Assembly (NCBI RefSeq): GCF_008923205.2
Contig: NZ_WBMS02000005.1
Coordinates: 180,154-244,153 of the forward strand
Source of the DNA: Actinomadura physcomitrii
GTDB taxonomy: Bacteria > Actinomycetota > Actinomycetes > Streptosporangiales > Streptosporangiaceae
Length of the DNA stretch: 64,000 bases
Reading direction: 5' to 3'
Numbering within the stretch: position 1 is the first letter of the stretch; the number at the start of each line of letters is the position of its first letter. The position numbers and the translations under genes are program-made. A model generated the notes under the pieces. It saw nothing but the letters and a program-made list of their open reading frames with translations, was not told where the DNA came from and did no database searches. Shown in pieces: positions 16,323 through 27,484 of this stretch.

Positions 16323-16664
16323 TCACGACCCGATTTCCGGTCGCTGTCCGGAAACCCGCTTCTGTTCGTGGCCCTCGTGGCCCTCGTGGTCCTCGAAGCG
16401 CGCCGACGGCGTGGGCTCCCGGCCGCCGTTCGCGAAGATCACCGCGACGTACGGCAGGAACAGCGCCCCGACCACCAGAAGCGCGGCCAGCCACACCGGT
16501 GCCCCGGCCACCACGCTGACGACCGCCCCGACGAAGCAGACCGTCCGCACTCCCATCGACCACAGGTAGCGCCGCTGCCGGTGGCCGATGTCCTCGGACA
16601 TCGGGCGGGGAGCGTCGGTGACCGTGTAGACCTCCGGTCCCCGATGGTGATTGACCTTCACCAT
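16323..16664 (-). CDS. DUF3099 domain membrane protein
   Basis: The 113-residue protein matches DUF3099, an actinobacterial family of unknown function. The core is EDIGHRQRRYLWSMGVRTVC followed by two hydrophobic helices (about residues 40-58 and 59-78) and VIFANGGREP. After the membrane hairpin, the tail contains FEDHEGHEGHEQK, a short His-Glu-Gly tandem repeat encoded by a DNA repeat of period 9, which could bind metal weakly. The start codon is ATG; an upstream in-frame extension has no ribosome site. It diverges from the dodecin gene with 64 bases between starts. Confidence 0.85.
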   Translation of the reverse strand: MVKVNHHRGPEVYTVTDAPRPMSEDIGHRQRRYLWSMGVRTVCFVGAVVSVVAGAPVWLAALLVVGALFLPYVAVIFANGGREPTPSARFEDHEGHEGHEQKRVSGQRPEIGS

Positions 16665-16728
16665 TCCACGGTAAGCCCATGGAGTCCGATAGGCGACAGC
16701 AGGACGGTCAAGACATGGGAGGCATCAC

Positions 16729-16941
16729 ATGACGGACCGCACGTACCGGGTGACGGAGATCGTCGGGACCTCGCCGGAGTCCGTGGAGACCGCCGTCCGC
16801 AACGGCATCAGGCGCGCCTCGCAGACCCTGCGCCACCTCGACTGGTTCGAGGTGAAGGAGGTGCGCGGCCAGATCGAGGACGGCGAGGTAGCGCACTACC
16901 AGGTGACCATGAAGGTCGGCTTCCGCCTAGAAGACACCTGA
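16729..16941 (+). CDS. Dodecin family flavin-binding protein
   Basis: Dodecins form hollow dodecamers that store or buffer flavins (and in some bacteria CoA). The 70-residue length is exactly typical. The sequence begins TYRVTEIVGTSPESVETAVRNGIRRASQTLRHLDWFEV, containing the strand-helix of the family and the conserved Trp that stacks on flavin (W39), and ends with EVAHYQVTMKVGFRLED. The ATG is preceded by GGGAGG. It is a single-gene unit; the dispersed module copy 2 follows it. Confidence 0.93.
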   Translation: MTDRTYRVTEIVGTSPESVETAVRNGIRRASQTLRHLDWFEVKEVRGQIEDGEVAHYQVTMKVGFRLEDT

Positions 16942-16945
16942 GCAA

Positions 16946-17078
16946 GGCGCCAAAGGCGCCGGGGGTGTGGGGGCGGATCCCCCACCGGGGTTGACCGGAG
17001 CCTAGAGCGGAGCGCCAGCGGAGCGCGAGGCGACGGTCAACCCCGCAGCGGGGGGTGTGGGGGGTCGCCCCCCACACA
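16946..17078. repeat. Dispersed palindromic module, copy 2 (likely terminator between convergent genes)
   Basis: The module contains GGCGCC-AAA-GGCGCC (16946-16960), a G-tract box (16961-16983), an 11-bp perfect inverted repeat (GGGGTTGACCG at 16987-16997, CGGTCAACCCC at 17034-17044) whose loop holds AGCGGAGCGCCAGCGGAGCG, and a second G/C-tract box at 17050-17076. The loop core and the last box match copy 1 at 2754-2844 read on the other strand. It separates dodecin and tldE, which converge on it. Confidence 0.7.
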
Positions 17079-17081
17079 CAC

Positions 17082-18463
17082 TTAAGACGCCTGCGACACC
17101 GTCGACATGTTGAAGTCGGCGACCCGCAGCGCGGGCATGGCGGCGCGGGTGAAGTAGTCCGACCATTCGCGCGGCAGCGTCGGGACGGTCCCGCCGACCT
17201 CGGCGAGGCGGGACAGCAGGTCGACGGGGCTCTCGTTGAACCGGAAGTTGTTCACGGCCCCGACGACCTCGCCGTTCTCGACGAGGTAGACGCCGTCGCG
17301 GGTGAGGCCGGTCAGCAGCAGGCTCTGCGGGTCGACCTCGCGGATGTACCACAGGCAGGTGAGCAGCAGCCCCCGCTCGGTGCGGGCGATCATCTCATCG
17401 AGGGACGCGCCGCCGCCGGGGCCGGTCATCGACAGGTTGTCGATCGACGGGGTGAGCGGCAGGCCGGTGCGCTCGGCGGAGTGCCGGGTCTGGGCGAGCG
17501 AGGTGAGGGTGCCGTCGGCGATCCAGTCGGTGGCGCCGAGGGGGAGGCCGTTGTCGAACACCGACGCCTCGCGGCTGGAGGCGTGCGCGACGACGAACGG
17601 GGCGCATTCCCGGCCGGGCGCGGCGGGGTCGCTGGACAGCGTGACGGGCAGGCTCGCGAGCTTCTCGCCGACGCGGGTGCCGCCGCCGGGGGCGCTGAAC
17701 ACCGTCCGGCCGTCGGCGGCGTCCTGCGCGCCCGCGGACCAGTACAGGTAGATCATCAGGTCGGCGACGGCGGACGGCGGCAGGATCGTCTCGTACCGCC
17801 CGGCGGGCAGGTCGACGCGGCGGTCGCCCCAGCCGAGCCGGCGGGCGAGGCCGGCGGCCAGGCCGGGGACGTCGACGTCGGTGAAGTCGCGGGTGCCGGC
17901 GCCCGTCCAGGCGGAGCCGCCGGCGCCCTTGGCGTTCAGCTCGAGCAGCCCGGTCGGCTGGTCGTGGCGCAGCCGCAGCCCGGCGGAGCTGCCGAGGAAC
18001 GTCGAGGTCTGCACGTGGTTGGCGAACCCGTACAGCCGGTTCCCGGCGGACTCGGCGGCGGCGAACGCCTCGCCGAGGGCGGGCGCGACGCCCGCGAACA
18101 CGCCGATGCCGGTCTCGGCGGGCGGGTCGTCCCAGCCGGTGGCGGCGGGCCCGTCGGTGACGAGCGGCGCGGCGTCCTCGGCGGCCTCGTTGCCGGCGGC
18201 GTCGGCCTCGGCGGCGCGGACGAGGTCCTCGATGCCGTCGGCGCCGACGGCGGACCGCGACACCACGCCCGCGGCGACGCCGTCGCCGGTGCGGCGCAGC
18301 GCGATCACGGTGAGCCGCGCGGAGCGGGTGACGCCGTTGGTGGTGAGGGTGTTGCCCGCCCACCGCAGGTTCGCGGTGGTGGACTCGTCGGCGATGACGA
18401 TGCAGTCGTCGGCGCGGGACAGGGCGAGCGCCCGTTCCACGGCCTCCTGCGGCCTGATCGTGC

Positions 18464-18467
<4 letters not shown>
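17082..18467 (-). CDS. tldE: TldE/PmbA-type metallopeptidase subunit
   Basis: TldD and TldE form a heterodimeric zinc protease that degrades unfolded peptides and, in some bacteria, trims peptide antibiotics and toxins. TldE lacks the metal motif and supports TldD. The 461-residue protein shows the family C-terminal region, GLPLTPSIDNLSMTGPGG, LLLTGLTRDGVYLVENGEVVGAVNNFRFN and ADFNMSTVSQAS, and no HExxH. The GTG start overlaps the tldD stop (GTGA), so the pair is co-translated. No peptide precursor gene was found beside it. Confidence 0.92.
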
Positions 18468-19963
<1,496 letters not shown>

Positions 19964-20045
19964 CTTCCGCAACCTACCCGGAGATCGCTCCCGCCCCACC
20001 GGTGCGGCGTGGCGAACAAAGCGGGGGTGCGGATCTTGTCGGTAA

Positions 20046-20906
<861 letters not shown>

Positions 20907-20910
20907 CGGC

Positions 20911-21699
20911 ATGGGAATCCTCGAAGGCAAGCGCATCCTGGTCACCGGCGTCCTCACCGACGCCTCGATCGGCTTCCACGTCGCGCGGGTCGCGCAGGAG
21001 CAGGGGGCCGAGGTGGTGCTGACCGCCTACCCGCGGCCGACCCTCACCGCGCGGACCGCGAAGCGGCTGCCGTCCGGTCCGGAGAACCCGCCGCCGGTCA
21101 TCGAGCTCGACGTGATGAACACCGAGCAGCTGGACGCCCTCGAGGGCAACCTGCGCGCGCACGGCTTCGACCACCTCGACGGGGTCGTGCACGCGATCGG
21201 GTTCGCGCCGCAGACCGCGCTCGGCGGCAACTTCCTGGAGACGCCCTGGGAGGACGTCGCGACGGCGGTGCACGCCTCGACGTACTCGCTGAAGTCGCTG
21301 ACGATGGCGTGCCTGCCGCTGATGAAGGGCGGCGGCTCGGTCGTCGGCCTGGACTTCGACGCCACCAAGTCGTGGCCGGTGTACGACTGGATGGGCGTGG
21401 CGAAGGCCGGCCTGGAGTCGTGCGCCCGGTACCTGGCCAAGTACCTCGGCCCGCAGGGCATCCGCGTCAACCTCGTCGCGGCGGGCCCGCTGGCCACGAT
21501 GGCGGCCAAGAGCATCCCCGGGTTCGAGGGGATGACGGAGCTGTGGCCGAAGGCGGCGCCGCTCGGCTGGGACATCAAGGACAGCGAGCCGACCGCGCGG
21601 GCGTGCGTGGCGCTGCTGTCGGACTGGTTCCCCGCCACCAGCGGCGAGATCGTCCACGTGGACGGCGGCCTGCACTCGATCGGCGCGCCGGACGTGTAG
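20911..21699 (+). CDS. fabI: Enoyl-ACP reductase (InhA/FabI)
   Basis: This NADH-dependent enzyme makes the last reduction of each fatty-acid elongation cycle. It starts MGILEGKRILVTGVLTDASIGFHVA, the divergent cofactor-binding motif of FabI/InhA, and its catalytic residues Y158 and K165 (PVYDWMGVAKAGLES) have the same numbers as in Mycobacterium tuberculosis InhA. Length is 262 against 269 for InhA. The NADH-site Ser94-equivalent region reads VHAIGFAP. It is the second gene of the fabG-inhA operon and is followed by a strong terminator. Confidence 0.95.
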   Translation: MGILEGKRILVTGVLTDASIGFHVARVAQEQGAEVVLTAYPRPTLTARTAKRLPSGPENPPPVIELDVMNTEQLDALEGNLRAHGFDHLDGVVHAIGFAPQTALGGNFLETPWEDVATAVHASTYSLKSLTMACLPLMKGGGSVVGLDFDATKSWPVYDWMGVAKAGLESCARYLAKYLGPQGIRVNLVAAGPLATMAAKSIPGFEGMTELWPKAAPLGWDIKDSEPTARACVALLSDWFPATSGEIVHVDGGLHSIGAPDV

Positions 21700-21715
21700 T
21701 CCGGGCGGATGACGA

Positions 21716-21747
21716 GGCCCCTCCCCCCGACCGGGGGAGGGGCCTTT
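21716..21747 (+). terminator. Rho-independent terminator of the fabG-fabI operon
   Basis: Perfect 12-bp arms GGCCCCTCCCCC (21716-21727) and GGGGGAGGGGCC (21733-21744) are followed by TTT. It is 16 bases after the fabI stop and directly precedes the end of a converging gene, so it may act in both directions. Confidence 0.85.
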
Positions 21748-21757
21748 CGTGTTCGCG

Positions 21758-22417
21758 TCAGCGGCGGCGGGCGGCGGCGGACCGGCGCAGCGAGCGGCCC
21801 GCGACGCTGATGTTGAGCGCGGCCACGGCGCCCGCGGCGCCCGCGGCGGCGGCCACCCAGAGCATCTGGTCGCCGTCGCGCTCGGAGGACGCGACGGGCG
21901 AGATGAGGCGCGTCTGCGGCATCGCGGCGGTGCCCGGGGCGGCGCGGTAGGCGTTCGGGTCGGCCGCGATCTCGGGGGTGGGCAGGACGCCCGGCAGCCC
22001 GGAGGAGGGCAGGGGCGCCTTGCCGTCGTAGGGTTTGAGGCCTTCGCCGCCGGTCATCGCGGACGCCCCGCCGCCCGCGCCGCCGGACGGCGCCGAGCCC
22101 GATCCGCCCGATCCGCCCGATCCGCTTGATCTGCCACTGCGGGCGGGCGCCTTGGTCTTCTTCGGCGCCTTCGGGGCGGCGGGCTTCTTGGTCTGCTCGG
22201 TGGGCGTCGGCTTCGGCGTGGGGGTCGGTGTCGGGGTCAGCGCCTTGCGCAGGTTGCCGAGGTTGCACTTCCAGTTCTCGATGGTGCTGGCCGGGTCGGT
22301 GCCCTTCTTGCAGGTCTCCGCCGCCGCCTCGCCCGCGGGCGCGGCCAGGACCAGGACCAGGGCGCCCGCCGAGACCGCGGCCGAAGCCGTACCGAGCCGC
22401 CTGAGCCGCTGGGGCAT
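21758..22417 (-). CDS. Secreted, C-terminally anchored low-complexity protein
   Basis: I do not recognise a family. The 219-residue protein has a signal peptide (RRLGTASAAVSAGALVLVLA, cleavage near AEA), a small domain with two cysteines (TCKKGTDPASTIENWKCNLG, likely a disulfide), a Thr-Pro repeat (TPTPTPTPKPTPT), a Lys/Ala/Pro stretch, a Gly/Ser-rich linker encoded by tandem GATCCGCC repeats, and a final hydrophobic segment (VAAAAGAAGAVAALNISVAG) followed by Arg-rich residues. This looks like a cell-surface stalk protein anchored by its C-terminus. It converges on fabI. Confidence 0.75.
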   Translation of the reverse strand: MPQRLRRLGTASAAVSAGALVLVLAAPAGEAAAETCKKGTDPASTIENWKCNLGNLRKALTPTPTPTPKPTPTEQTKKPAAPKAPKKTKAPARSGRSSGSGGSGGSGSAPSGGAGGGASAMTGGEGLKPYDGKAPLPSSGLPGVLPTPEIAADPNAYRAAPGTAAMPQTRLISPVASSERDGDQMLWVAAAAGAAGAVAALNISVAGRSLRRSAAARRR

Positions 22418-22561
22418 GTCGCTCCTCCGCCTACCGGTGATGCTGTTGTTGACATCTGGTCCAACGAAAGGAGGACGCAGAGGTCACGGTCAAAACGCGC
22501 GCCAATTGGTCAGATCGTGCCCCATGAATGGCCGACCGTAAACCGCGACACGGCGCTTTCT

Positions 22562-24522
22562 TTACCGCATCACCAGACGCGCCAGCCGCGTCCGCCGCTC
22601 GCGCGCCCCGGTCTCCCTGACCGCCCTGGCCAGCGCCGGTCCGGCCGCCTGCACCACCGACAGGTGCCGGCGCGCCAGCCCGAACGCGGTGGCCACCAGC
22701 GGCCGCGACAGGCCGTCCGGCACCAGCACCGCGACGACCGCCGGGCGGCGCGTCCCGCGCGCCTGCGCGACCGGCACCGCCCACCCGTGCCGCAGCCGCG
22801 CCGCGTCCGCCGGCGCGATCGTCACCGCTCCGCCGGGGAACTCCACCTCCAGCCCGCGCGGGCCGCCTGCGGTCACCACACCGGTCTCGCCGACCGCCGC
22901 CGAGGGCAGCGGCGCCGCCACCACCACCCGGTCGCCGGGGTCCATCCCGCCGAACGCGCCGGGCCCGGGGTTCAGCTTCGCCTTCAGCGCCGCGTTCAGC
23001 GCCGCGGTGCCCGCCTCGCCGCCCGCGGCGGCCGCGACGACCTGGACGTCCTCCACCGCGATCCCGAGCGCCCGGGGGATCGAGTCGGTGACGAGCTGCA
23101 CGGCCCGGTGCACCGCCTCGGCCGGGTCACCCGCGGGCACGATCACCACCTCGCGGCCCGGCGCGTCCACGGCCGCCAGCTCGCCGCCCCGCACCGCCTC
23201 GGTGAGCGCCGCGACGGGACCGGCCGGCGGCCCGGCGTCCAGCTCGACCACCGGGACGGTCTCGGAGGCCTCCAGGTCGTCCAGCGGGCGGCCGGGACCG
23301 GCGGGCGGCGGCGAGCCCGGCTCGGCGCACAGCACGAGGTGCGCGCCGTCCGGGCACGCCTCGACCAGCACCGCGCACAGCTCGACGTCGAGCGCCGCCG
23401 CCTCCGTCACCACCAGCAGGTCCAGCTCGAACGGCCGCTGCTCCCCGCGCCCGTACACGACGGCGCCGGGCGCCGCCGCGGCGCCGTCCTGCGGCTCCAG
23501 CAGGCGGTGCAGGCTCGCCACCACCGGTGCCGTCCCCTCGCCGGGGAGCGCCTCGGGGAGCGCGGTGGCGAGGTCGGCGGCGGCCCGCTCGGTCGGCGCG
23601 GCCACCGCGGCGCGCAGCCCCCGCGACGCGGCGGCGGCCGCGATGCCGGCGGCGGCCTCGGCGAGGGCGCCGGGCGCGCCGCGCAGCACGCTGACGCCGG
23701 TGCGCAGCGCGGCGGTGAGCGCGAGCGAGCGGTCCTCGGGCAGCCCGGCCCGCAGCTCCTTGACGGCCGCGTCGTCCGGCAGCGGCGCGGCGGTGAGCGT
23801 CAGCCGCTGGAACCCTTCGGCCGCCGCCTCCTCCGCCAGCGCCCACCGCGCCGGCCCGAGCGTCTCCTCCGGCTCGGGTGGCTCGGCGTCCTCGTCGAAG
23901 GACTCCTCGTCGAACTCCGGCTCCTCGGTGAGCGTGACGACCTCGCCGCCGTCCAGCGCCGCCTCGACCGCGGCGCGCGCGTCCGCGACGCGGGCGCGCT
24001 CGAGCGCGGACACCACGTCGGCGAGGGGCGTGACGGTGTGGCCGCGGCGGGCCGCCTCGGTGAGCAGGTGCAGGACGAGCGCGCCGCCGCGCCGGGGATC
24101 GCCGGGCCGGGCGTCCGGGCCGAGCAGGGCGCGCGCGAAGTGGTCGGCCTGCTCCGGCCGGACGCCGGGGACGGCGAGCAGCCGCCACGGGTCCTCGCGC
24201 AGCCGCGCGGCGGCGCCCGGGCCGAGCCGCGCCGCCGTCCGGGCGGCCAGGGCGGCGGGGACGCCCGCGGAGGCGAACAGCTCGTCGAGAGCGGCCCGGC
24301 CCTCCCCGGCGTCGGCGGGCGTGTCGGCGGGCGCGGGCGCCCCGGGGCGGGCGGGTCCCTGCGGCCCGGCCCCCTGCGGGCCGGCGGTCCGTCCGGGCGG
24401 GCGGCCTCGGCGGCGCGGGCTCCGGCGGCCTCGGCCGCGCGCAGCGCCTCAGCGGCGCGCGCGGCCCGCTCCCGCGGGGACTCGGAGGAGGAGTTGTCGA
24501 TGTCGGGTGGGGTGTCGGTCAC
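22562..24522 (-). CDS. RecD2-like helix-hairpin-helix/AAA protein with degenerate ATPase motifs; frameshift near 24310-24390
   Basis: The long frame ending at 22562 matches RecD2-type helicases in layout: an N-terminal HhH region (EDPWRLLAVPGVRPEQADHF), a first ATPase region, and the C-terminal 2B-like segment ending in ARERRTRLARLVMR. The Walker A place reads VLRGAPGALAEA instead of GGPGTGKT, and Walker B reads LLVVTEAAALD instead of VVDEAS, so ATP hydrolysis is doubtful. The natural start MTDTPPDIDNSSSESPRERA and the HhH region are in different frames, so one indel separates them; it lies in a G/C-rich stretch and could be a sequencing error or a real break. Without a correction, translation could begin only at the GTG at 24016. 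Confidence 0.65.
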
Positions 24523-24546
24523 GGGCTTCCCGTCGCGGCTTCTCAC

Positions 24547-24684
24547 GGTTGGCGGTGGACCGTCCCGAGCGTGCCACGGACGGCCCGCCCGGTCACGGAA
24601 GCGGGCACAGGGCCGGTCGCGGAGCCGGTCACGCAGGCCGGCACGCGGGGGGCGGTCACGCGGGCGGCCACGGGGCGGGCGCGG
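24547..24684. repeat. Degenerate tandem GGTCACG-type repeat between two minus-strand genes
   Basis: The gap holds several imperfect copies of a CCGGTCACG/GCGGTCACG unit spaced about 20-40 bases apart (near 24590, 24625, 24653 and 24683). Similar GGTGACG words occur upstream of the next gene near 25700-25740. No gene is seen. The repeats may be regulatory or simply GC drift. Confidence 0.35.
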
Positions 24685-25638
24685 TCACTGGTGCGCCGGG
24701 GACATGTCGGAGACGTCGTCCAGGGCGGACCGGATCTCGTTCGGCAGCGTCAGGTCCTCGCTGTCCAGGATCGCCTCCAGCTGAGCGGCGGTGCGGGCCC
24801 CGACGACCGGGGCGGCCACCCCCGGCCGGTCCCGCACCCAGGCGAGCGCCACGCTCAGCGGCGACACGCCGAGGCCCTCGGCGGCGGTCACCACCGACTC
24901 CACGATCCGCGCGCACTCCTCGTCCAGGTACGGCTGGACGAAGTCGGCGAAGCGCGGCGCGGCGGCCCGCGACCCGGCGGGGATGCCGGTGCGGTACTTG
25001 CCGGTCAGCACGCCCCGCCCGAGCGGCGAGAACGGCAGCAGCCCGGCCCCCGCGTCCAGCGCCGCCGGCACCACCTCGCGCTCGATGTCGCGGCTCAGCA
25101 GCGAGTACTCCAGTTGCGCCGACACGATCGGGGCGCGCCCCGGCCAGGCGCGCTGCCACGCCGCCGCCTTGGCCACCTGCCAGCCCGCGTAGTTGGACAC
25201 GCCCACGTACCGGGCCCGGCCCGACGCCACCGCCTCGTCCAGCGCCGACAGCGTCTCCTCCAGCGGCGTCGCCGGGTCGTAGACGTGCAGCTGCCACAGG
25301 TCGACGTGGTCGAGGTCCATCCGGTCCAGGGACGCGTCCAGGGCGCGCAGCAGGTGCCGCCGCGACCCGTCGTAGCGGCCGTTCGGCCGGATCGCCGCCT
25401 TCGTGGCGACGACCAGGGAGTCGCGGTCGACGACCTCGCGCAGCAGCGCCCCGAGGATCCGCTCGCTGTCGCCGTCGCAGTAGACGTCGGCGGTGTCCAC
25501 CAGCGTGCCGCCGGCCTCCGCGAACGCCACGAGCTGCGCCGCGGCCTCGTCCGGGCCGGTGTCCTGGCCCCACGTCATGGTGCCCAGCCCGAGCCGGGAC
25601 ACCAGCAGCCCGCTCCGCCCGAGGTGACGCTCCTTCAT
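24685..25638 (-). CDS. Aldo/keto reductase
   Basis: The 317-residue protein is a TIM-barrel NADPH-dependent oxidoreductase. The catalytic tetrad is visible as D48 and Y53 (VDTADVY), K80 (VVATK) and H118 (LWQLHVYD); the NADPH region GVSNYAGWQVAKA and the late VVGARTAAQLEA are typical. It resembles the YajO/Tas-like group acting on sugars or aldehydes, but the substrate is not defined. Frames on either side are shadows. It is transcribed toward the RecD-like gene. An ATG start with GAGCGTCACCTC-type context lacks a strong ribosome site. Confidence 0.92.
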   Translation of the reverse strand: MKERHLGRSGLLVSRLGLGTMTWGQDTGPDEAAAQLVAFAEAGGTLVDTADVYCDGDSERILGALLREVVDRDSLVVATKAAIRPNGRYDGSRRHLLRALDASLDRMDLDHVDLWQLHVYDPATPLEETLSALDEAVASGRARYVGVSNYAGWQVAKAAAWQRAWPGRAPIVSAQLEYSLLSRDIEREVVPAALDAGAGLLPFSPLGRGVLTGKYRTGIPAGSRAAAPRFADFVQPYLDEECARIVESVVTAAEGLGVSPLSVALAWVRDRPGVAAPVVGARTAAQLEAILDSEDLTLPNEIRSALDDVSDMSPAHQ

Positions 25639-25911
25639 AGGCGGTCAATCTAGCGGTCATCGCGGCCCTCCCACGGCGCCGTCACCGTCCGCACCGGCCC
25701 GGTGACGTGCGCGGAGACAGGTGAACGGCAGGTGACGGGGGCATGAGCATGATCGGTCCCGCCGGTGACGGGCGGGGGTGTCGCCGCAGGTGGCGGGGCA
25801 TCCCGCGGGCAGGCCGGCGCGCGGCCGGATTCGGAGCGCGGCGCGCGGCGGATACGCTTCACCGGGGTCGGCGCCGTGGCCGATCTCGCATTCGGAGGGA
25901 ACCCGCCGCTC

Positions 25912-26730
25912 GTGAACGTCGTGGAAGCGACCGTGCTCGGGGTCGTCCAGGGGCTCACCGAGTTCCTGCCGATCTCCAGCTCCGGCCACCTGCTCATCGT
26001 GCCGAAACTGCTCGGCTGGAAGGACCCGGGCGCGGCGTTCACCGCCGTCATCCAGCTCGGCACCATGGCCGCGGTCGTCATCTACTTCTGGCGCGACCTC
26101 GTCCGCATCCTGACGACGTGGACCAGGAGCCTGTGGACGCCGGAGCTGCGCCCGCGGCAGGACGCGCGGCTCGGCTGGTACATCGGCCTCGGCACGATCC
26201 CGGTAGCGGTCATCGGCCTCGCCCTCAACGGCTTCATCGAGAACGGCGCCCGGAACCTGTGGCTGAACGCGTCCTCGCTGATCGTCCTCGGGCTGCTGCT
26301 GATGGTCGCCGAATGGGCCGGCATCGGCAAGCGCGAGGTCGCCGACCTGAACATGCGGGACGGGCTGATCATCGGCGGGTTCCAGGCGCTCGCGCTGATC
26401 CCCGGGTCGTCGCGGTCGGGGTCGACGATGACCGGGGCGCTGTTCCTCGGCTACACCCGCGAGGCCGCCGCCCGGTACTCGTTCCTGCTGTCGATCCCCG
26501 CGGTGGTGCTGTCGGGGCTGTTCGAGCTGCGCAAGGCGTTCGACGGGTCGCTGGAGGTCGTCCCCACCCTGATCGCGACCGCGGTGTCGTTCGTGGTCGG
26601 CTACGCGTGCATCGCCTGGCTGCTGAAGTTCCTCACCCGGCACTCCACGAACGTGTTCGTGTTCTACCGGGTGGCGCTCGGAGGCGTCCTGATGGGCCTG
26701 CTCGCCGCCGGTTCGATCTCGGCGACCTGA
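25912..26730 (+). CDS. uppP: Undecaprenyl-diphosphate phosphatase UppP
   Basis: This integral membrane enzyme dephosphorylates undecaprenyl diphosphate to recycle the lipid carrier for peptidoglycan and other wall polymers, and it confers bacitracin tolerance. Both catalytic motifs are intact: GVVQGLTEFLPISSSGHL near residues 10-27 and LIPGSSRSGSTMTGALFLG near residue 160-180. It has about eight hydrophobic segments and 272 residues, the usual size. The GTG start follows GGAGGGA by about a dozen bases; longer starts give a charged N-terminus unlike the family. The gap of about 270 bases upstream holds no other gene. Confidence 0.95.
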   Translation: MNVVEATVLGVVQGLTEFLPISSSGHLLIVPKLLGWKDPGAAFTAVIQLGTMAAVVIYFWRDLVRILTTWTRSLWTPELRPRQDARLGWYIGLGTIPVAVIGLALNGFIENGARNLWLNASSLIVLGLLLMVAEWAGIGKREVADLNMRDGLIIGGFQALALIPGSSRSGSTMTGALFLGYTREAAARYSFLLSIPAVVLSGLFELRKAFDGSLEVVPTLIATAVSFVVGYACIAWLLKFLTRHSTNVFVFYRVALGGVLMGLLAAGSISAT

Positions 26731-26831
26731 CCCTCGCGCGCCGTCCCGTCCGTCCGGCGCGGCGGACCGGCGGCACGGAGATCCCGATGGGATCTGTTCC
26801 GGCGGTCGCGGCCGGGCTAAAGTGCCGGGCC

Positions 26832-27476
26832 ATGGCCCCACCCCCGTACTCCGAGCACCTCCCGGAGGGCGACGGCGGCCCGTCCGCCGACCCGGTGTTC
26901 GGCGCCGGCCCCGGCGACGACCCCGGCTATCTCGCCTCGCTCCGGAACGCCACGGTGCTGGGGCGGATGCGGCTGATGATGCTGGTGCTCGTCGGCGCGC
27001 CGGTGCTGATCCTCGCGCTGACCCCGCTGATCGTCGACAACCGCGGCGGCGCCGCCGGGGGCGCCCCGCCGTGGATCTACGCGCCGCTGCTGCTCGCGGC
27101 GGCGGTCGCCGCACTGGCCGGGCCGCGCGCCCCGCTGCCGATGCCGCCGGGCGCCGAGCCGCCCGCAGCGGCGCGGCTGGCGCTGACGCAGTTCCGGCAG
27201 GCGGTGCTGCTGCGGTTCGCGCTGGCCGAGGGCGTGATCCTGCTGGGCCTCCCGCTGGCGATGATCGGGCACGCCGTGGTCGTGTTCGTCGCCGGGTTCG
27301 CCGTCGGCTACCCGCTGCTACTGTGGCTGGCGCTGCCGACCCGGGGCGGGGTCGAGCGGGTGCGCCGCCGGCTGGAGGCGCAGGGCGCCGAGTCGCACCT
27401 GTGGGCCGTGCTCCTGGCCGCGCCGCCGCCCGAGCTGCTCCCTGGCAGGACGCCCGGCCGCGACGCCGCCTACTAG
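26832..27476 (+). CDS. Four-helix membrane protein of unknown function
   Basis: I do not recognise a family. The 214-residue protein has a Pro/Gly/Asp-rich N-terminal 35 residues, then four hydrophobic helices: MMLVLVGAPVLILALTPLIV, the YAPLLLAAAVAALAG segment, ALAEGVILLGLPLAMIGHA and FVAGFAVGYPLLLWLAL. It ends in a charged region with RRLEAQGAESHLW and a Pro-rich tail. The ATG start is preceded by a weak site. It lies 101 bases after uppP and converges on corA with only 8 bases between stops. Confidence 0.7.
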   Translation: MAPPPYSEHLPEGDGGPSADPVFGAGPGDDPGYLASLRNATVLGRMRLMMLVLVGAPVLILALTPLIVDNRGGAAGGAPPWIYAPLLLAAAVAALAGPRAPLPMPPGAEPPAAARLALTQFRQAVLLRFALAEGVILLGLPLAMIGHAVVVFVAGFAVGYPLLLWLALPTRGGVERVRRRLEAQGAESHLWAVLLAAPPPELLPGRTPGRDAAY

Positions 27477-27484
27477 CCCGCGCC

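Noticed and set aside
22077..22135. GATCCGCC tandem repeat considered as a possible CRISPR or VNTR locus
   Set aside because: It lies inside the secreted protein gene and encodes its Gly/Ser linker; units of about 9 bp without spacers are not CRISPR.
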